Counted from the stretch's first letter, positions 1 through 9,056 are shown. The stretch is DNA of 64,000 nucleotides from Clostridia bacterium (GCA_017621495.1 JAGATB010000030.1:1-64000); one strand, 5' to 3'. Program-made: numbers and translations. Notes: generated by a model not told the origin, from the sequence alone.

Positions 1-21
1 GCTAACATTAAGTTGTAAGCC

Positions 22-48
22 CCGGTACCTTACCCTTTAAGGTACCGG
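22..48. repeat. Perfect 11-bp inverted repeat beside tRNA genes
   Basis: Bases 22-32 pair exactly with 38-48 around a 5-base loop. It lies just downstream of the two leftward tRNA genes and could end their transcript or be a processing hairpin. No T-run follows it on the minus strand within the window, so a standard intrinsic terminator is not established. Confidence 0.5.
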
Positions 49-52
49 AACA

Positions 53-129
53 TGGCGACCGAGAAGGGGCTCGAACCCTCGACCTCCAGCGTGACAGGCT
101 GGCATTCTAACCAACTGAACTACTCGGCC
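53..129 (-). tRNA. tRNA-Asp (GTC anticodon)
   Basis: On the minus strand the acceptor arm GGCCGAG pairs with CTCGGTC and is followed by the discriminator G and an encoded CCA. The anticodon loop CTGTCAC places GTC in the anticodon, and the T-arm has GGTTCGAGCC. The 77-nt length fits. It follows tRNA-Val by three bases, so the two are almost certainly cotranscribed from the promoter at 240-268. Confidence 0.97.
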
Positions 130-132
130 ATG

Positions 133-208
133 TGGTGGGAGCTACAGGGCTCGAACCTGTGACCCTCTGCTTGTAAGGCAGATGCTCTCCCAGCTGAGCT
201 AAGCTCCC
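133..208 (-). tRNA. tRNA-Val (TAC anticodon)
   Basis: The minus strand folds as a standard 76-nt tRNA: GGGAGCT acceptor strand pairing with AGCTCCC, D-arm with AGCTCAGCTGGGAGAGC, anticodon loop CTTACAA giving TAC, T-arm GGTTCGAGCC, and an encoded CCA at 133-135. It is the first gene of the visible tRNA transcript. Confidence 0.97.
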
Positions 209-239
209 GTACATGTCGCTGTTCATCAGCGACTATGAT

Positions 240-268
240 AGTATACCTCTTTTTTGCTCAAATGTCAA
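240..268 (-). promoter_or_regulatory. Sigma-A type promoter for the tRNA-Val/tRNA-Asp transcript
   Basis: On the minus strand the perfect -35 box TTGACA (263-268) and the -10 box TATACT (240-245) are separated by exactly 17 bases. The first tRNA base is about 32 bases downstream, and a short leader hairpin (GTCGCTG/CAGCGAC) lies in between. A stable-RNA promoter this close to consensus is expected. Confidence 0.85.
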
Positions 269-297
269 GACTTTTTTTGAATTTTTTTGAAAAATTT

Positions 298-963
298 TCA
301 AATATTTATTTTATTAATGATTTTTATAAGCTCATGAGGCTCTGAAATCACCTCATCTGCCCCGTTTTCCATGAGTTCTGCACTGTCACGAAATCCCCAC
401 TGCACACCTACAGTATATGCACCCAGGTTCTTTCCTGTTACCATATCCACACCGGTATCTCCTACATATATAATTTCATCACTTTTCACATTCATGGTAT
501 CCAGAGTCATGTATGCACCCTGAGGATCGGGCTTAATCCTGACTCCCTCCACCTGACCTCTTACGGTGTGCAGGAGCCCCTCGGGGAATTTAGCTGTACA
601 AACCGACCTTGCCGCATAATCCGGCTTATTTGATATAACTCCGGCAGTTATACCGCGTTTTTTTAGCTCACAAAGCATATCTGTGATACCGGGATAGGGC
701 TCGGTAAGATATGTGGGATTTGCATCGTAGCTTTCGTTATAAAATCCATACACCTTCTCATACAATTCCGCAGAGAAGCAGTCTCTCTCCTTTAGCATAC
801 GTTCTATGAGTATTTTAGCACCGTCGCCCACCAGATACTTGTACCGTTCTTTATCTATGGGCTCTATGCCGTATTTTGCGAGGGCAAGATTAGCGTAATA
901 AGAAATCGTAGTCAGTGTATCCAGCAGGGTGCCATCCAAATCAAACAGGCATGCCTTTATCAT
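298..963 (-). CDS. HAD-superfamily phosphatase, phosphoglycolate phosphatase-like
   Basis: This 221-residue protein has the layout of the Gph/PGPase branch of the HAD superfamily. Motif I is FDLDGTLLDT near the N-terminus with the nucleophile aspartate at residue 8 and the acid/base aspartate at residue 10, followed by a helical C1 cap. Motif II lies near GVISNKPD, and motif III/IV is at KPDPQGAY and YVGDTGVDM. It is expected to be a cytosolic, Mg-dependent phosphomonoesterase; the exact substrate (phosphoglycolate, a sugar phosphate or pyrophosphate) cannot be told from the sequence. Its start ATG overlaps the stop of hslO by 4 bases with GAGG upstream, so the two genes are translationally coupled. 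Confidence 0.85.
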   Translation of the reverse strand: MIKACLFDLDGTLLDTLTTISYYANLALAKYGIEPIDKERYKYLVGDGAKILIERMLKERDCFSAELYEKVYGFYNESYDANPTYLTEPYPGITDMLCELKKRGITAGVISNKPDYAARSVCTAKFPEGLLHTVRGQVEGVRIKPDPQGAYMTLDTMNVKSDEIIYVGDTGVDMVTGKNLGAYTVGVQWGFRDSAELMENGADEVISEPHELIKIINKINI

Positions 964-1844
964 TTGGCAACCTCCTCGTACAGCTCCCTTAATTGCTTCT
1001 CATCAAACTCATACTTGTTGCTGCAGAAATGGCAGCTAAGCTCGGTTTTGCCGTCCTCGTCAATAATCTTCTTAAGCTCCTCTGCACCTATTGATATCAG
1101 AGCTCTCTCTACCCTCTCTCTGGAGCAATTGCAGTGGTAGCGGGTATCTATAGTATCTGTGATATGATACTCAAATCCGCAAAGAAGCATTTTTAGTAAA
1201 TCCTCGGGGGTTTTGCCTTCATCAAGCAATGCGGTGACTGATTTCACAGCTTCGAGATTAGTTTCCAGCTTGGTTATATCATCATCTGTAGCCTCCGGCA
1301 TCACCTGAATAATAAATCCGCCTGCTGTCTTGACAGTATAATCCTTATCCACCAGCACACCCAGTCCTACCACCGAGGGTACCTGCTCGGAAACTGCAAA
1401 GTATTTGGTAAGGTCATCACCAATTTCGCCTGATACGAGGGGAATCTTGCCGATATAGGGCTCTTTCATACCGATGTCGGTAATAACAGTCAAAAAGCCG
1501 TCAGTGCCTACAGCACTGCCCACATCAAGCTTGCCGCGAGAATTCAATGGCATATCCACTACAGGGTAATCCACATAGCCCTTTACATTACTTTTGCAAT
1601 CGGAAACAGCCAGCACTCTGCCCAGAGGTCCGCCTCCGGTAAGCTGAAGGGATACCGTATCCTTGTCACCCTTAAGCATTGCCCCCATCATGGAAGCTGC
1701 AGTAAGCAATCTGCCCAGAGCTGCAGTAGCCACGGGAGATGTCTTATGGTGGCGAAATGCTTCGTTAACAGTATCCTTGGTAAGGCAGGCAAATGCCCTC
1801 ACGCTGCCATCGTCCGATACTGCTCTTATAATATAATCTGACAT
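960..1844 (-). CDS. hslO: Hsp33 redox-regulated chaperonin
   Basis: The 294-residue protein matches Hsp33. The N-terminal substrate-binding domain begins with DYIIRAVSDDGSVRAFA, and the C-terminal zinc switch has CNC at residues 238-240 and CHFC at 271-274, the four cysteines that bind zinc in the reduced form. Under oxidative and unfolding stress these cysteines form disulfides and the protein becomes a holdase chaperone in the cytosol. The start is set by GAGAGGAAAATACTATG. It is the first gene of a two-gene operon with the HAD phosphatase. Confidence 0.96.
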   Translation of the reverse strand: MSDYIIRAVSDDGSVRAFACLTKDTVNEAFRHHKTSPVATAALGRLLTAASMMGAMLKGDKDTVSLQLTGGGPLGRVLAVSDCKSNVKGYVDYPVVDMPLNSRGKLDVGSAVGTDGFLTVITDIGMKEPYIGKIPLVSGEIGDDLTKYFAVSEQVPSVVGLGVLVDKDYTVKTAGGFIIQVMPEATDDDITKLETNLEAVKSVTALLDEGKTPEDLLKMLLCGFEYHITDTIDTRYHCNCSRERVERALISIGAEELKKIIDEDGKTELSCHFCSNKYEFDEKQLRELYEEVAK

Positions 1845-1872
1845 AGTATTTTCCTCTCAATAATTATATTCA

Positions 1873-1909
1873 AGAGGCTGTAAAAAAGTCATATCTTTTC
1901 ACAGCCTCT
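1873..1909 (-). terminator. Hairpin terminator after oadA
   Basis: AGAGGCTGT (1873-1881) pairs with ACAGCCTCT (1901-1909), with an A-tract/T-tract pair inside the stem. It lies 13 bases beyond the oadA stop and upstream of hslO, so it probably ends the decarboxylase operon. Its design, with the A/T tracts inside the stem rather than after it, matches the hairpin at 15405-15445. Confidence 0.7.
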
Positions 1910-1922
1910 CATTAATCATATA

Positions 1923-3326
1923 TTATGATAAATCCTGTACATAAAGTGTTCTTACGCCGTTGTCATCAGCCTTGGGAGCTTCTGCCTTCTTGCCGCGGTT
2001 TTCCAGGAAGGTCTTAGCAACCTGGGGGAAGAGCGCATACGAGAGTACATCCTCTTCACATTTAGCCAGGTCTCCTGCTTCCTTGGTGTACTTTTCAAGC
2101 TCGGGCTCCAGGAGGTCTGCAGGTCTTACGGTGATTACTTCTTCATCACCTATAGCCTTCTTCCTTACTTCTTCGTTAACTTCAGCAGGAAGCTTACCAT
2201 ATTCGCCCTTTAAAAGACCTTTGGATTCTTTGGTTATCATCTTGTATCTCTCACCAAGGAGGATATTAAGAACAGCCTGTGTACCTACAATCTGGCTTGT
2301 GGGTGTTACAAGCGGAGGATAACCGAAATCCTTTCTTACTCTGGGCACTTCTTCAAGCACCTCATAGAGTCTGTCCTCTGCACCGTTATCCTTGAGCTGA
2401 CCCATAAGGTTGGACAGCATACCGCCGGGAACCTGATACAGAAGTGTGTTACCGTCTACATTGAGCACCTTGGGATCAAGGTCACCTCTCTGTGTAAGCT
2501 CTGCTGCAATTCCTCTGAAGTGTGCAGCAGCCTTGGAGAGAGCATCCAGGCTTAAGCCTGTGTCTCTGTCTGTACCTTGGAGAGCTGCAACCAATGACTC
2601 GGTAGCAGGGTTACTGGTACCGTTTGCCATAGGAGAAAGTGCGCAGTCTACTATATCCACACCTGCCTGTGCAGCCATGAGGTTTGTCATATCACCTGTA
2701 CCTGCAGTGTTATGTGTATGCAGGTGAATCGGAACGCTTACATTCTCTTTGAGCTTCTTTACCAGGCTATATGCATCGTAGGGTAAGAGCAGGTTTGCCA
2801 TATCCTTGATACAGATGGTGTCTGCACCCATCTTTTCCAGCTCGCAGGCAAGCTTTACGAAGTAATCTTCATTGTGAACGGGGCTTGTGGTATAGCTGAT
2901 AGCAGCTTCACACATACCGCCGTATTCTTTTACATATTTAATAGCGGCTTCGAGGTTTCTGGGGTCATTGAGCGCGTCAAAGACTCTTACAACATCTATA
3001 CCGTTTTCTATGGATTTTTTACAGAAAGCCTGCACAACGTCATCAGCATAGTGCTTGTAACCGAGGATATTCTGTCCTCTGAAAAGCATCTGAAGCTTGG
3101 TGTTGGGCATATGCTTTTTGATTGTACGGAGTCTCTCCCAGGGGTCTTCGTTCAAAAATCTCATACAAGCATCAAACGTAGCTCCGCCCCAGCATTCTAC
3201 CGACCAGTAGCCAACCTTGTCAAGAAGTTCAAGAGCAGGAATCATATCCTCTATCTTCATTCTTGTCTTAGCCTGAGACTGGTGAGCATCTCTTAATATT
3301 GTATCTGTAATATATAACTTTGACAT
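1923..3326 (-). CDS. oadA: Oxaloacetate decarboxylase alpha chain (carboxyltransferase subunit)
   Basis: The 467-residue protein starts with the family signature TDTILRDAHQSQAKTRM (residues 7-23). It has the metal-binding HLHTHNTAG segment near residue 200 and the C-terminal PYC/OADA domain. It transfers the carboxyl group from oxaloacetate to biotin on the separate carrier protein; this chain has no biotin domain of its own, which fits the split carrier gene at 5096-5443. It is the last gene of oadG-carrier-oadB-oadA, 18 bases after oadB, with AAAGGAGG before the ATG. A role as pyruvate carboxylase subunit B or with another acyl substrate is possible but less likely given the sodium-pump partners. 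Confidence 0.93.
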   Translation of the reverse strand: MSKLYITDTILRDAHQSQAKTRMKIEDMIPALELLDKVGYWSVECWGGATFDACMRFLNEDPWERLRTIKKHMPNTKLQMLFRGQNILGYKHYADDVVQAFCKKSIENGIDVVRVFDALNDPRNLEAAIKYVKEYGGMCEAAISYTTSPVHNEDYFVKLACELEKMGADTICIKDMANLLLPYDAYSLVKKLKENVSVPIHLHTHNTAGTGDMTNLMAAQAGVDIVDCALSPMANGTSNPATESLVAALQGTDRDTGLSLDALSKAAAHFRGIAAELTQRGDLDPKVLNVDGNTLLYQVPGGMLSNLMGQLKDNGAEDRLYEVLEEVPRVRKDFGYPPLVTPTSQIVGTQAVLNILLGERYKMITKESKGLLKGEYGKLPAEVNEEVRKKAIGDEEVITVRPADLLEPELEKYTKEAGDLAKCEEDVLSYALFPQVAKTFLENRGKKAEAPKADDNGVRTLYVQDLS

Positions 3327-3344
3327 AATGCGTATCCTCCTTTA

Positions 3345-5072
3345 TTAACCAAGCATAGCAAGGAGTGCACCTGCTGCAATAGCAGAGCCTATAACACCTG
3401 CAACGTTCGGTCCCATAGCGTGCATGAGAAGGAAGTTGGAAGGATTCTCTTCCTGACCGACCTTCTGTGATACTCTTGCCGCCATAGGCACAGCAGAAAC
3501 ACCTGCAGAACCGATAAGCGGATTGATTTTTTCCTTTAAGAAGAGATTCATAAACTTCGCAAGAAGCAAACCGCAAGCAGTAGCAACACCAAATGCAACA
3601 ACACCCATAACTATAATCTTGATTGTGTCAAGACTTAAGAATGTGGAAGCTGTAGCTGTAGCACCTACGGATATACCGAGGAATATTGTAACAATATTCA
3701 TAAGCTCGTTCTGAACCGTCTTGGAAAGTCTTTCGCAAACGCCGCTTTCCTTTAAGAGGTTACCAAGCATGAGACATCCTACGAGGGGAGCTGCCGAGGG
3801 TACAAGTAGAGCAACGAAGATTGTAACCACAATCGGGAATATAATCTTTTCTGTCTTTGATACAGGGCGGAGCTCCTTCATAGTTATCTGACGTTCCTTC
3901 TTGGAGGTAAGAAGCTTCATTATAGGAGGCTGAATTACCGGAACCAGAGCCATGTATGAGTAAGCCGCTACAGCAATAGGTCCTAAGAGCTCAGGAGCGA
4001 GCTTACTGGTAAGGAATATAGCTGTGGGGCCGTCAGCACCGCCGATGATACCGATGGAGCCTGCCTGTTGCGGATTAAATCCAATCATAGATGCTCCTAT
4101 AAAGGTAGCGAATATACCAATCTGAGCAGCTGCACCGAGAAGCAAGCTCTTGGGGTTAGCGATGAGAGGACCGAAGTCTGTCATAGCACCTACACCTACG
4201 AAGATAAGGCAGGGGTAGATACCCAGCTTAACACCTAAGTACAGATAGTCTATAAGACCGGGAGTTACGGCATTTGTAGCCTTGAATAAATCCCAGTGTA
4301 CATGTCCGTCTGCAAAAAGCTCTTCGTGGAATACTTCCGCGCCCATAAGGTTGGTAAGAAGCATACCGAAAGCGATAGGCAGGAGCAAAAGGGGCTCAAA
4401 CTGCTTAACAATAGCCAGGTACAGAAGTACGCAAGCAATGAGTATCATTATGATAGAGCCCAAGTTATCGGCTGTCATATAGAATCCTGTCTGCTTTAAG
4501 AAGTTCATAATAGCATCTGTTTTGGAGGTCTCCTCAGGATTCAAGATATCCTTAGCAGTTGTAGCTTCAAAAATCTTTTCATAGCTGCTGCTCTGACCCA
4601 TCATCATAGCCATCTGCTCTTCCTGTGTAAGGGTCTTGTCCGCTAAGTCCAAATCAGCTGTGAGGGGTATGTACATAAGCTGTACATCAATTACGGGAGC
4701 TTCGGAAGCATCATAGTCCTTTATCTTTACTGGGAGCTTGATGTTCTTTTCGCCGCCGGCTTCCAAATCACCATCAATGATAAGACTTGCAGTGGTATTC
4801 TGGTCAATGTTCTGATATGCTGCGGCAGCACTTATGAATGTTTCAAACTCAACCTCTGCTTTGGTGTCGAAGTTGACAGCAATGTTATTTACCGCATATT
4901 TGCCTTTGTTGGCAATGGTTATATCAAGTATTTCCTCATCCTCGTCATAGGAAACGCTCTTAAGGTAAAGTGCAGGATCTTCGGCGTCTTTAATATCAAG
5001 AGCCGCAAAAGCTGTCATGCAAGAAAAGAGCATTACAACGAGGAGAAGGGCAGAAAATATTCTCTTAGTCAT
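3345..5072 (-). CDS. oadB: Sodium-translocating decarboxylase beta subunit with exported N-terminal extension
   Basis: The C-terminal part, from about residue 200, is the OadB/GcdB/MmdB integral membrane subunit that couples carboxybiotin decarboxylation to sodium export. It has [20 protein letters not shown] and the multi-helix core. The protein is 575 residues, whereas the family is usually about 370-430. The extra N-terminus begins with a signal-peptide-like stretch ([18 protein letters not shown]) and continues with about 160 residues of beta-rich sequence ([20 protein letters not shown]) that resembles extracellular CARDB/NEW3-like Ig folds. A single ribosome binding site (GAGGAAAG) and one uninterrupted frame support a true fusion. 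Confidence 0.92.
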   Translation of the reverse strand: MTKRIFSALLLVVMLFSCMTAFAALDIKDAEDPALYLKSVSYDEDEEILDITIANKGKYAVNNIAVNFDTKAEVEFETFISAAAAYQNIDQNTTASLIIDGDLEAGGEKNIKLPVKIKDYDASEAPVIDVQLMYIPLTADLDLADKTLTQEEQMAMMMGQSSSYEKIFEATTAKDILNPEETSKTDAIMNFLKQTGFYMTADNLGSIIMILIACVLLYLAIVKQFEPLLLLPIAFGMLLTNLMGAEVFHEELFADGHVHWDLFKATNAVTPGLIDYLYLGVKLGIYPCLIFVGVGAMTDFGPLIANPKSLLLGAAAQIGIFATFIGASMIGFNPQQAGSIGIIGGADGPTAIFLTSKLAPELLGPIAVAAYSYMALVPVIQPPIMKLLTSKKERQITMKELRPVSKTEKIIFPIVVTIFVALLVPSAAPLVGCLMLGNLLKESGVCERLSKTVQNELMNIVTIFLGISVGATATASTFLSLDTIKIIVMGVVAFGVATACGLLLAKFMNLFLKEKINPLIGSAGVSAVPMAARVSQKVGQEENPSNFLLMHAMGPNVAGVIGSAIAAGALLAMLG

Positions 5073-5095
5073 TTTTCTTTCCTCCGATTGTTAAA

Positions 5096-5443
5096 TTACT
5101 GAATTGTGCAAAGAACAGTACCGTTGGAAACTGCAGCGCCTTCCTGTACACATACGGAAGTGATAACACCGTCATTTGCTGCCATGATTTCGTTTTCCAT
5201 CTTCATAGCTTCGAGGATAAAGAGCACCTGACCCTTGGAAACTGCATCTCCGTTTTTAACCTTAACAGAAAGGATAGTACCCTGCATGGGAGCCTTTACT
5301 TCTTCGCCTGCGCCTGCAGCTGCGGGAGCCTGTGCAGGTGCTGCAGCGGGAGCACTCTTAGCAGCAGCTGCTTCCTGCTCGCTCATAAGCTCTATGGAAA
5401 TTGCATATTCTGTACCGTTTACGTTTACCTTGTAAGTTTTCAT
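5096..5443 (-). CDS. Biotin carrier protein of the decarboxylase
   Basis: This 115-residue biotinyl-domain protein carries the biotin attachment motif EAMKMEN in its C-terminal half; the lysine is the biotinylated residue. An Ala/Pro-rich flexible linker (residues about 27-47) connects it to an N-terminal beta segment. It shuttles the carboxyl group from OadA to OadB at the membrane. AAGGAGAAATTTATCATG sets the start. It lies between oadG and oadB in the same transcript and corresponds to GcdC/MmdC-type carriers. Confidence 0.93.
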   Translation of the reverse strand: MKTYKVNVNGTEYAISIELMSEQEAAAAKSAPAAAPAQAPAAAGAGEEVKAPMQGTILSVKVKNGDAVSKGQVLFILEAMKMENEIMAANDGVITSVCVQEGAAVSNGTVLCTIQ

Positions 5444-5476
5444 GATAAATTTCTCCTTAAATAAATTTTTTAATAA

Positions 5477-5764
5477 TTAAACTCTTTTGAACGATGTAAC
5501 CTTGATATTTGAAACATCTGTTCCCAATTCTTCTGCGATTACTGCACATACTCCTGCAACAATCTCCTGTTTGTTTTGTATAGGCGCACCTGCATTGGCG
5601 GGAGCCTGGGCTGAAGCTTTAGCCGGAGCGGGCTTTGCAGCTTCCTTTTCGGGCTTTGCAAACATTTTGCAGACTTTACTCATAATACTTGTAAGGAGTA
5701 TAAGACAAATTAGTCCTACAAACACAGTGCCTATGCCCATGATACATACAAAAGCTATATCCAT
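5477..5764 (-). CDS. oadG: Oxaloacetate decarboxylase gamma chain family
   Basis: A 95-residue single-pass membrane protein: an N-terminal helix (GIGTVFVGLICLILLTSIM), an Ala/Pro-rich linker, and a C-terminal segment NVKVTSFKRV-like that typically docks on the alpha subunit. OadG assembles the decarboxylase complex and often binds zinc. An upstream in-frame ATG at 5782 exists, but the AAAGGAGGAAAAACAATG pattern puts the ribosome binding site inside that extension, so the start at 5764 is preferred. It is the first gene of the pump operon. Confidence 0.88.
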   Translation of the reverse strand: MDIAFVCIMGIGTVFVGLICLILLTSIMSKVCKMFAKPEKEAAKPAPAKASAQAPANAGAPIQNKQEIVAGVCAVIAEELGTDVSNIKVTSFKRV

Positions 5765-5813
5765 TGTTTTTCCTCCTTTCATGGGTCGATAATATATATT
5801 AAATTACTGTCAG

Positions 5814-5846
5814 AAAAGGTGTTGACGGCAATTCTGCCGACAACAC
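5814..5846 (-). terminator. Intrinsic terminator upstream of oadG
   Basis: GTGTTG (5819-5824) and CGGCA pair with TGCCG and CAACAC (5841-5846), with a TTTT run following on the minus strand. It ends the transcript of the pseudouridine synthase and GNAT genes and separates it from the oad operon. Confidence 0.75.
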
Positions 5847-5905
5847 TCCAATTTTTCCCTTATTTCTGTATTTCTACATAAATCCTTTAATTCCTCTTTT
5901 AAAAA

Positions 5906-6307
5906 TCAACAATTCGATGTAAAATATCCATCTAAATTAAGGCACAATTCCCAATTTGCGACATTATCCGGCATCTGCTCATCATCCCACTCAGAGGGTG
6001 CCTTAAACCTTAGTGCACGAAGCTGTTTCTCCAAATCCACACAGTGAGATACCGCATAGCGTATGCCTTTGAGGTCTATGGCATTGAGCATAGCCTTGCC
6101 TAATCCATACTCCAGAGAGAAGTCCTTAAATTCATCCTTTACTTCGATAGAGTCTATCACAGCATATTCATCATAAAGATGCATCACTCCCACCCCCATC
6201 ACCTGACCGGAATCACGCATTACCATAACCGAAGCACCCGGGTGAGGTGTTATGTTCATCTGTGCAAGTGCGTCTGCACAATTATCCTCAAGCTTAATTG
6301 TAAGCAT
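5906..6307 (-). CDS. GNAT-like N-acetyltransferase-related protein
   Basis: A 133-residue protein with the beta-strand and loop pattern of a small GNAT: MVMRDSGQVMGVGVMHLYDE, then YAVIDSIEVKDEFKDFSLEYGLGKAMLNAI, which resembles the acetyl-CoA binding strand beta4, loop and helix alpha3. The classic Q/RxxGxG/A motif is degenerate (EYGLGKA), so acyl-CoA binding is plausible but not shown. It starts 6 bases after the pseudouridine synthase gene with GAAAGGATG upstream, so the two share an operon. The substrate is unknown. Confidence 0.6.
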   Translation of the reverse strand: MLTIKLEDNCADALAQMNITPHPGASVMVMRDSGQVMGVGVMHLYDEYAVIDSIEVKDEFKDFSLEYGLGKAMLNAIDLKGIRYAVSHCVDLEKQLRALRFKAPSEWDDEQMPDNVANWELCLNLDGYFTSNC

Positions 6308-6313
6308 ATGGGC

Positions 6314-7027
6314 TCATCCTTTCATCAATCGTTTAATCTCTGCATCATTTAAGTGTCTCCACTTACCCAAAGGCAGTTTACCCAGCTCTATGCCACCTAT
6401 AGCAGTGCGTTTCAAAGCGAGCACATTGTGCCCCACTGCTTCACACATCTTCCTTATCTGACGGTTCCTGCCCTCGTGAATTATAATTTTTACCACAGAG
6501 GAATTACGCCTGTGTTCCAGCACCTCGACCTTTGCCGGAGAGGTCTTTTTGCCGTCTATATATACTCCCCGTTCCAATTTATCTACGGCGCCATGGAGCA
6601 TTATACCGGATACCAAAGCTTCATATACCTTTTCCTTCTCATGCTTGGGATGTGTAAGTGCATAAGTAAAGTCTCCGTCGTTTGACATTATGAGAAGCCC
6701 CTCTGTATTGTAGTCCAGTCTGCCCACAGGATATATCCTCTCGGAAATATCCGTCACATAGTCCATCACGGTATTTCTGCCGCGTTCATCACTGACTGTG
6801 GTAACACAGCCTGTGGGCTTATTTAGCATAATATATATCTTTTTACCTCCGGGAGTTACACGTCTGCCGTCTACATATACTACATCCCCGTCTGATACCT
6901 TGGTTCCCGGCTCTGTTACCACAGAACCGTTCACACTTACCCTGCCCTGTGCTATAATTCCCTCAGAGGCACGCCTGGACGCTACCGAGCACAGTGCCAG
7001 ATATTTTTGCAGTCTCATTTCTTCCAT
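6314..7027 (-). CDS. rluB: rRNA pseudouridine synthase, RluB/RsuA family
   Basis: The 237-residue protein has an N-terminal S4 RNA-binding domain (MRLQKYLALCSVASRRASEG). The RsuA/RluB catalytic domain follows with GRLDYNTEGLLIMSNDG, which contains the catalytic aspartate, and HEGRNRQIRKMCEAVG. It converts uridine to pseudouridine in rRNA, most often position 2605 of 23S rRNA. A TTG at 7045 extends the frame, but GGGGTGAATTGATG favours the ATG at 7027. It is the first gene of an operon with the GNAT-like gene, divergent from trmB. Confidence 0.93.
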   Translation of the reverse strand: MEEMRLQKYLALCSVASRRASEGIIAQGRVSVNGSVVTEPGTKVSDGDVVYVDGRRVTPGGKKIYIMLNKPTGCVTTVSDERGRNTVMDYVTDISERIYPVGRLDYNTEGLLIMSNDGDFTYALTHPKHEKEKVYEALVSGIMLHGAVDKLERGVYIDGKKTSPAKVEVLEHRRNSSVVKIIIHEGRNRQIRKMCEAVGHNVLALKRTAIGGIELGKLPLGKWRHLNDAEIKRLMKG

Positions 7028-7164
7028 CAATTCACCCCGTTTCAAGATATTATTATACGATAAATTTCAAATTTTTTCAATACCAAAACACTTAGGACTT
7101 GAAATTATTTCACGAAAATGTTATTATTTATATGACTTAAATATTGAAGGGAACGTTAATACTT

Positions 7165-7809
7165 ATGAGAATGAGAAGAAAAAAGCACAGAGAAGAACGC
7201 ATGGAAGCATGCTCCGAGCTCCTGATAAAAAGCATTTCGGACTACAGAAATGACCTTAAGGCGATATTTGACGATGATAAACCTCTGCACATGGAGATAG
7301 GCTGCGGCAAGGGTAAGTTCGTCACAGAGATGGCAATGCTCCACCCGGATATTAATTTCCTGGCGGTGGAAAAGTGCTCCGATGTGCTGGTGCTGGCACT
7401 TGAAAAAGTAAAGGCTGCCGGGCTTAGCAATGTAAGATTTGTAAACGGCGATGCAAATATGTTTTCGGACTTTGACACAAACACAAGGTGCGATGTTATA
7501 TACATTAACTTCTGCGACCCCTGGAAGAAAAGCGGCTACTCAAAACGCAGACTGACTCACGGCAATTTCCTTGCTATGTATGAAAAGCTGCTTGTCAAGG
7601 GCGGAGCCATACATTTCAAAACGGACAATCAGATGCTCTTTGAGTTTTCACTTAATTCTTTTTCCGATTACGGGCTGAGACTAAAAAACATCACCCTCGA
7701 CCTGCACAACAGCAAATTCGAGGGCAATGTAATGACCGAATACGAAACTAACTTCACTAATTTGGGTCAACCTATCTATCGATGTGAAGCGGTTTATCAA
7801 AATCAGTAA
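7165..7809 (+). CDS. trmB: tRNA (guanine-N7-)-methyltransferase
   Basis: A 214-residue Rossmann-fold methyltransferase with the SAM-binding motif MEIGCGKGKF and the TrmB signatures INFCDPWKK and RRLTHGNFL. The C-terminus has FKTDNQMLFEF and TEYETNFTNLGQPIYRCE. It makes m7G46 in the variable loop of tRNAs. The typical N-terminus MRMRRKKH fixes the start at 7165, although a TTG at 7144 is also in frame. The last 38 bases overlap the end of the convergent carboxypeptidase gene. Confidence 0.96.
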   Translation: MRMRRKKHREERMEACSELLIKSISDYRNDLKAIFDDDKPLHMEIGCGKGKFVTEMAMLHPDINFLAVEKCSDVLVLALEKVKAAGLSNVRFVNGDANMFSDFDTNTRCDVIYINFCDPWKKSGYSKRRLTHGNFLAMYEKLLVKGGAIHFKTDNQMLFEFSLNSFSDYGLRLKNITLDLHNSKFEGNVMTEYETNFTNLGQPIYRCEAVYQNQ

Positions 7810-8911
7810 ATTCATGCAGAAGATGCATGACACTTAATCCGATACTGCGTGTATCATCTATGGGAACCGAGTCTGCCGTCACGGCGGGTACGGTTCCTAT
7901 TAATTTGTCATCCATATACATCTCTACTATCCCCACTGTTTCGCCCTTTTCTACAGGAGCATCCACACTGCCGGGGGATTTGAACCGGGTAACATATCTT
8001 TTACCGTCCACTGCCGCTACGCTAAAATCACTTTCACATAATATATCTACACTGTCTTTAACTCCGTTTTTTACTATGAGCTCTGTCAGTGGCTCTCCTT
8101 TTTCAGCCATTGTTTTGCTATGTACACGTTCAAAGCCGTAATTGAGCATATTGGTGTGATCGGTCCAATCATCCGGAGCACTTAGAGTAACAGCTACCAA
8201 TGTCACTCCGTCTCTCTCTGCTGCAGATACCAGGCACCTGCCGGATTTCTTGGTAAATCCGGTCTTGACACCTATGCAGCCCTCATAGCGTTTCAATAGC
8301 TTATTGTGATTGGTAAGGAAGCGCTTGGGAGCCTCTTCATTGCCTGTAATTGTGGTCTGATATGTAGATACTATCTTTCTGAAATCATCATTTTTCAGCC
8401 CGTAGGCTGTGATGGCAGCCAGGTCTGCTGCAGTGGTATAGTGACCCTCCTCATCAAGACCGTTGGGGTTTTTGAACTGAGTATTTTTCACGCCTATCTC
8501 TTTTGCCTTTTTATTCATCAGCTGTGCAAAGCTTTTTACATCGCCGGATACTGCGCAGGCTATTGCTACAGCGGCATCATTTCCGGAATTTAGCATAAGT
8601 CCGTATACCAGCTCTTTGAGGGTGAGCTCTTCACCGTGTTTCAGATAAATTGACGACCCCTCCACGCCAACTGCTTCAGGGGCTATTTTAACTTTTTGCT
8701 CCGGATTACCCTCCTCTATGGCGCATATTGCGGTCATTATCTTGGTGGTGCTTGCCATGGTAAGCCTTTGTGATGAATTTTTTTCGTATATTACCGAGCC
8801 TTGCTCCGCTTCAATGACTATAGCCGCTTTGGCACTGGTCTCCAGAGCATGACAGTTTAAAGATACTGTGCACAAAATAAAAGTAAGTATTATACAAAAT
8901 CCATTTTTCAC
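7772..8911 (-). CDS. D-alanyl-D-alanine carboxypeptidase (DacB/DacF family, S11)
   Basis: A 379-residue penicillin-binding protein with a signal peptide and the three S11 motifs: STTK with the nucleophile serine at residue 54, SGN at 109-111, and KTG near residue 218. A C-terminal PBP5-type beta domain follows. It trims D-alanine from peptidoglycan pentapeptides outside the membrane. A GTG start follows GGGGAGAATC. In spore formers close relatives act in spore cortex or vegetative wall maturation; which applies here is not clear. It converges on trmB with 38 overlapping bases. Confidence 0.93.
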   Translation of the reverse strand: MKNGFCIILTFILCTVSLNCHALETSAKAAIVIEAEQGSVIYEKNSSQRLTMASTTKIMTAICAIEEGNPEQKVKIAPEAVGVEGSSIYLKHGEELTLKELVYGLMLNSGNDAAVAIACAVSGDVKSFAQLMNKKAKEIGVKNTQFKNPNGLDEEGHYTTAADLAAITAYGLKNDDFRKIVSTYQTTITGNEEAPKRFLTNHNKLLKRYEGCIGVKTGFTKKSGRCLVSAAERDGVTLVAVTLSAPDDWTDHTNMLNYGFERVHSKTMAEKGEPLTELIVKNGVKDSVDILCESDFSVAAVDGKRYVTRFKSPGSVDAPVEKGETVGIVEMYMDDKLIGTVPAVTADSVPIDDTRSIGLSVMHLLHEFTDFDKPLHIDR

Positions 8912-9056
8912 ACGATTCTCCCCTAATTATTGATATTATTATTGTATGCAGAAACGGTGATAAATTGACTGTGTGGTGATAAATAGAAATTTAACTTACT
9001 GATATAGAGCAAAATATCCTCAGCTACCTCACAATTCGCGCACACATTAATAAAGA

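Noticed and set aside
3268-3576. A 102-residue frame spanning the oadB end and oadA start
   Set aside because: It overlaps two clear genes in another frame and reads as a shadow; no family match.
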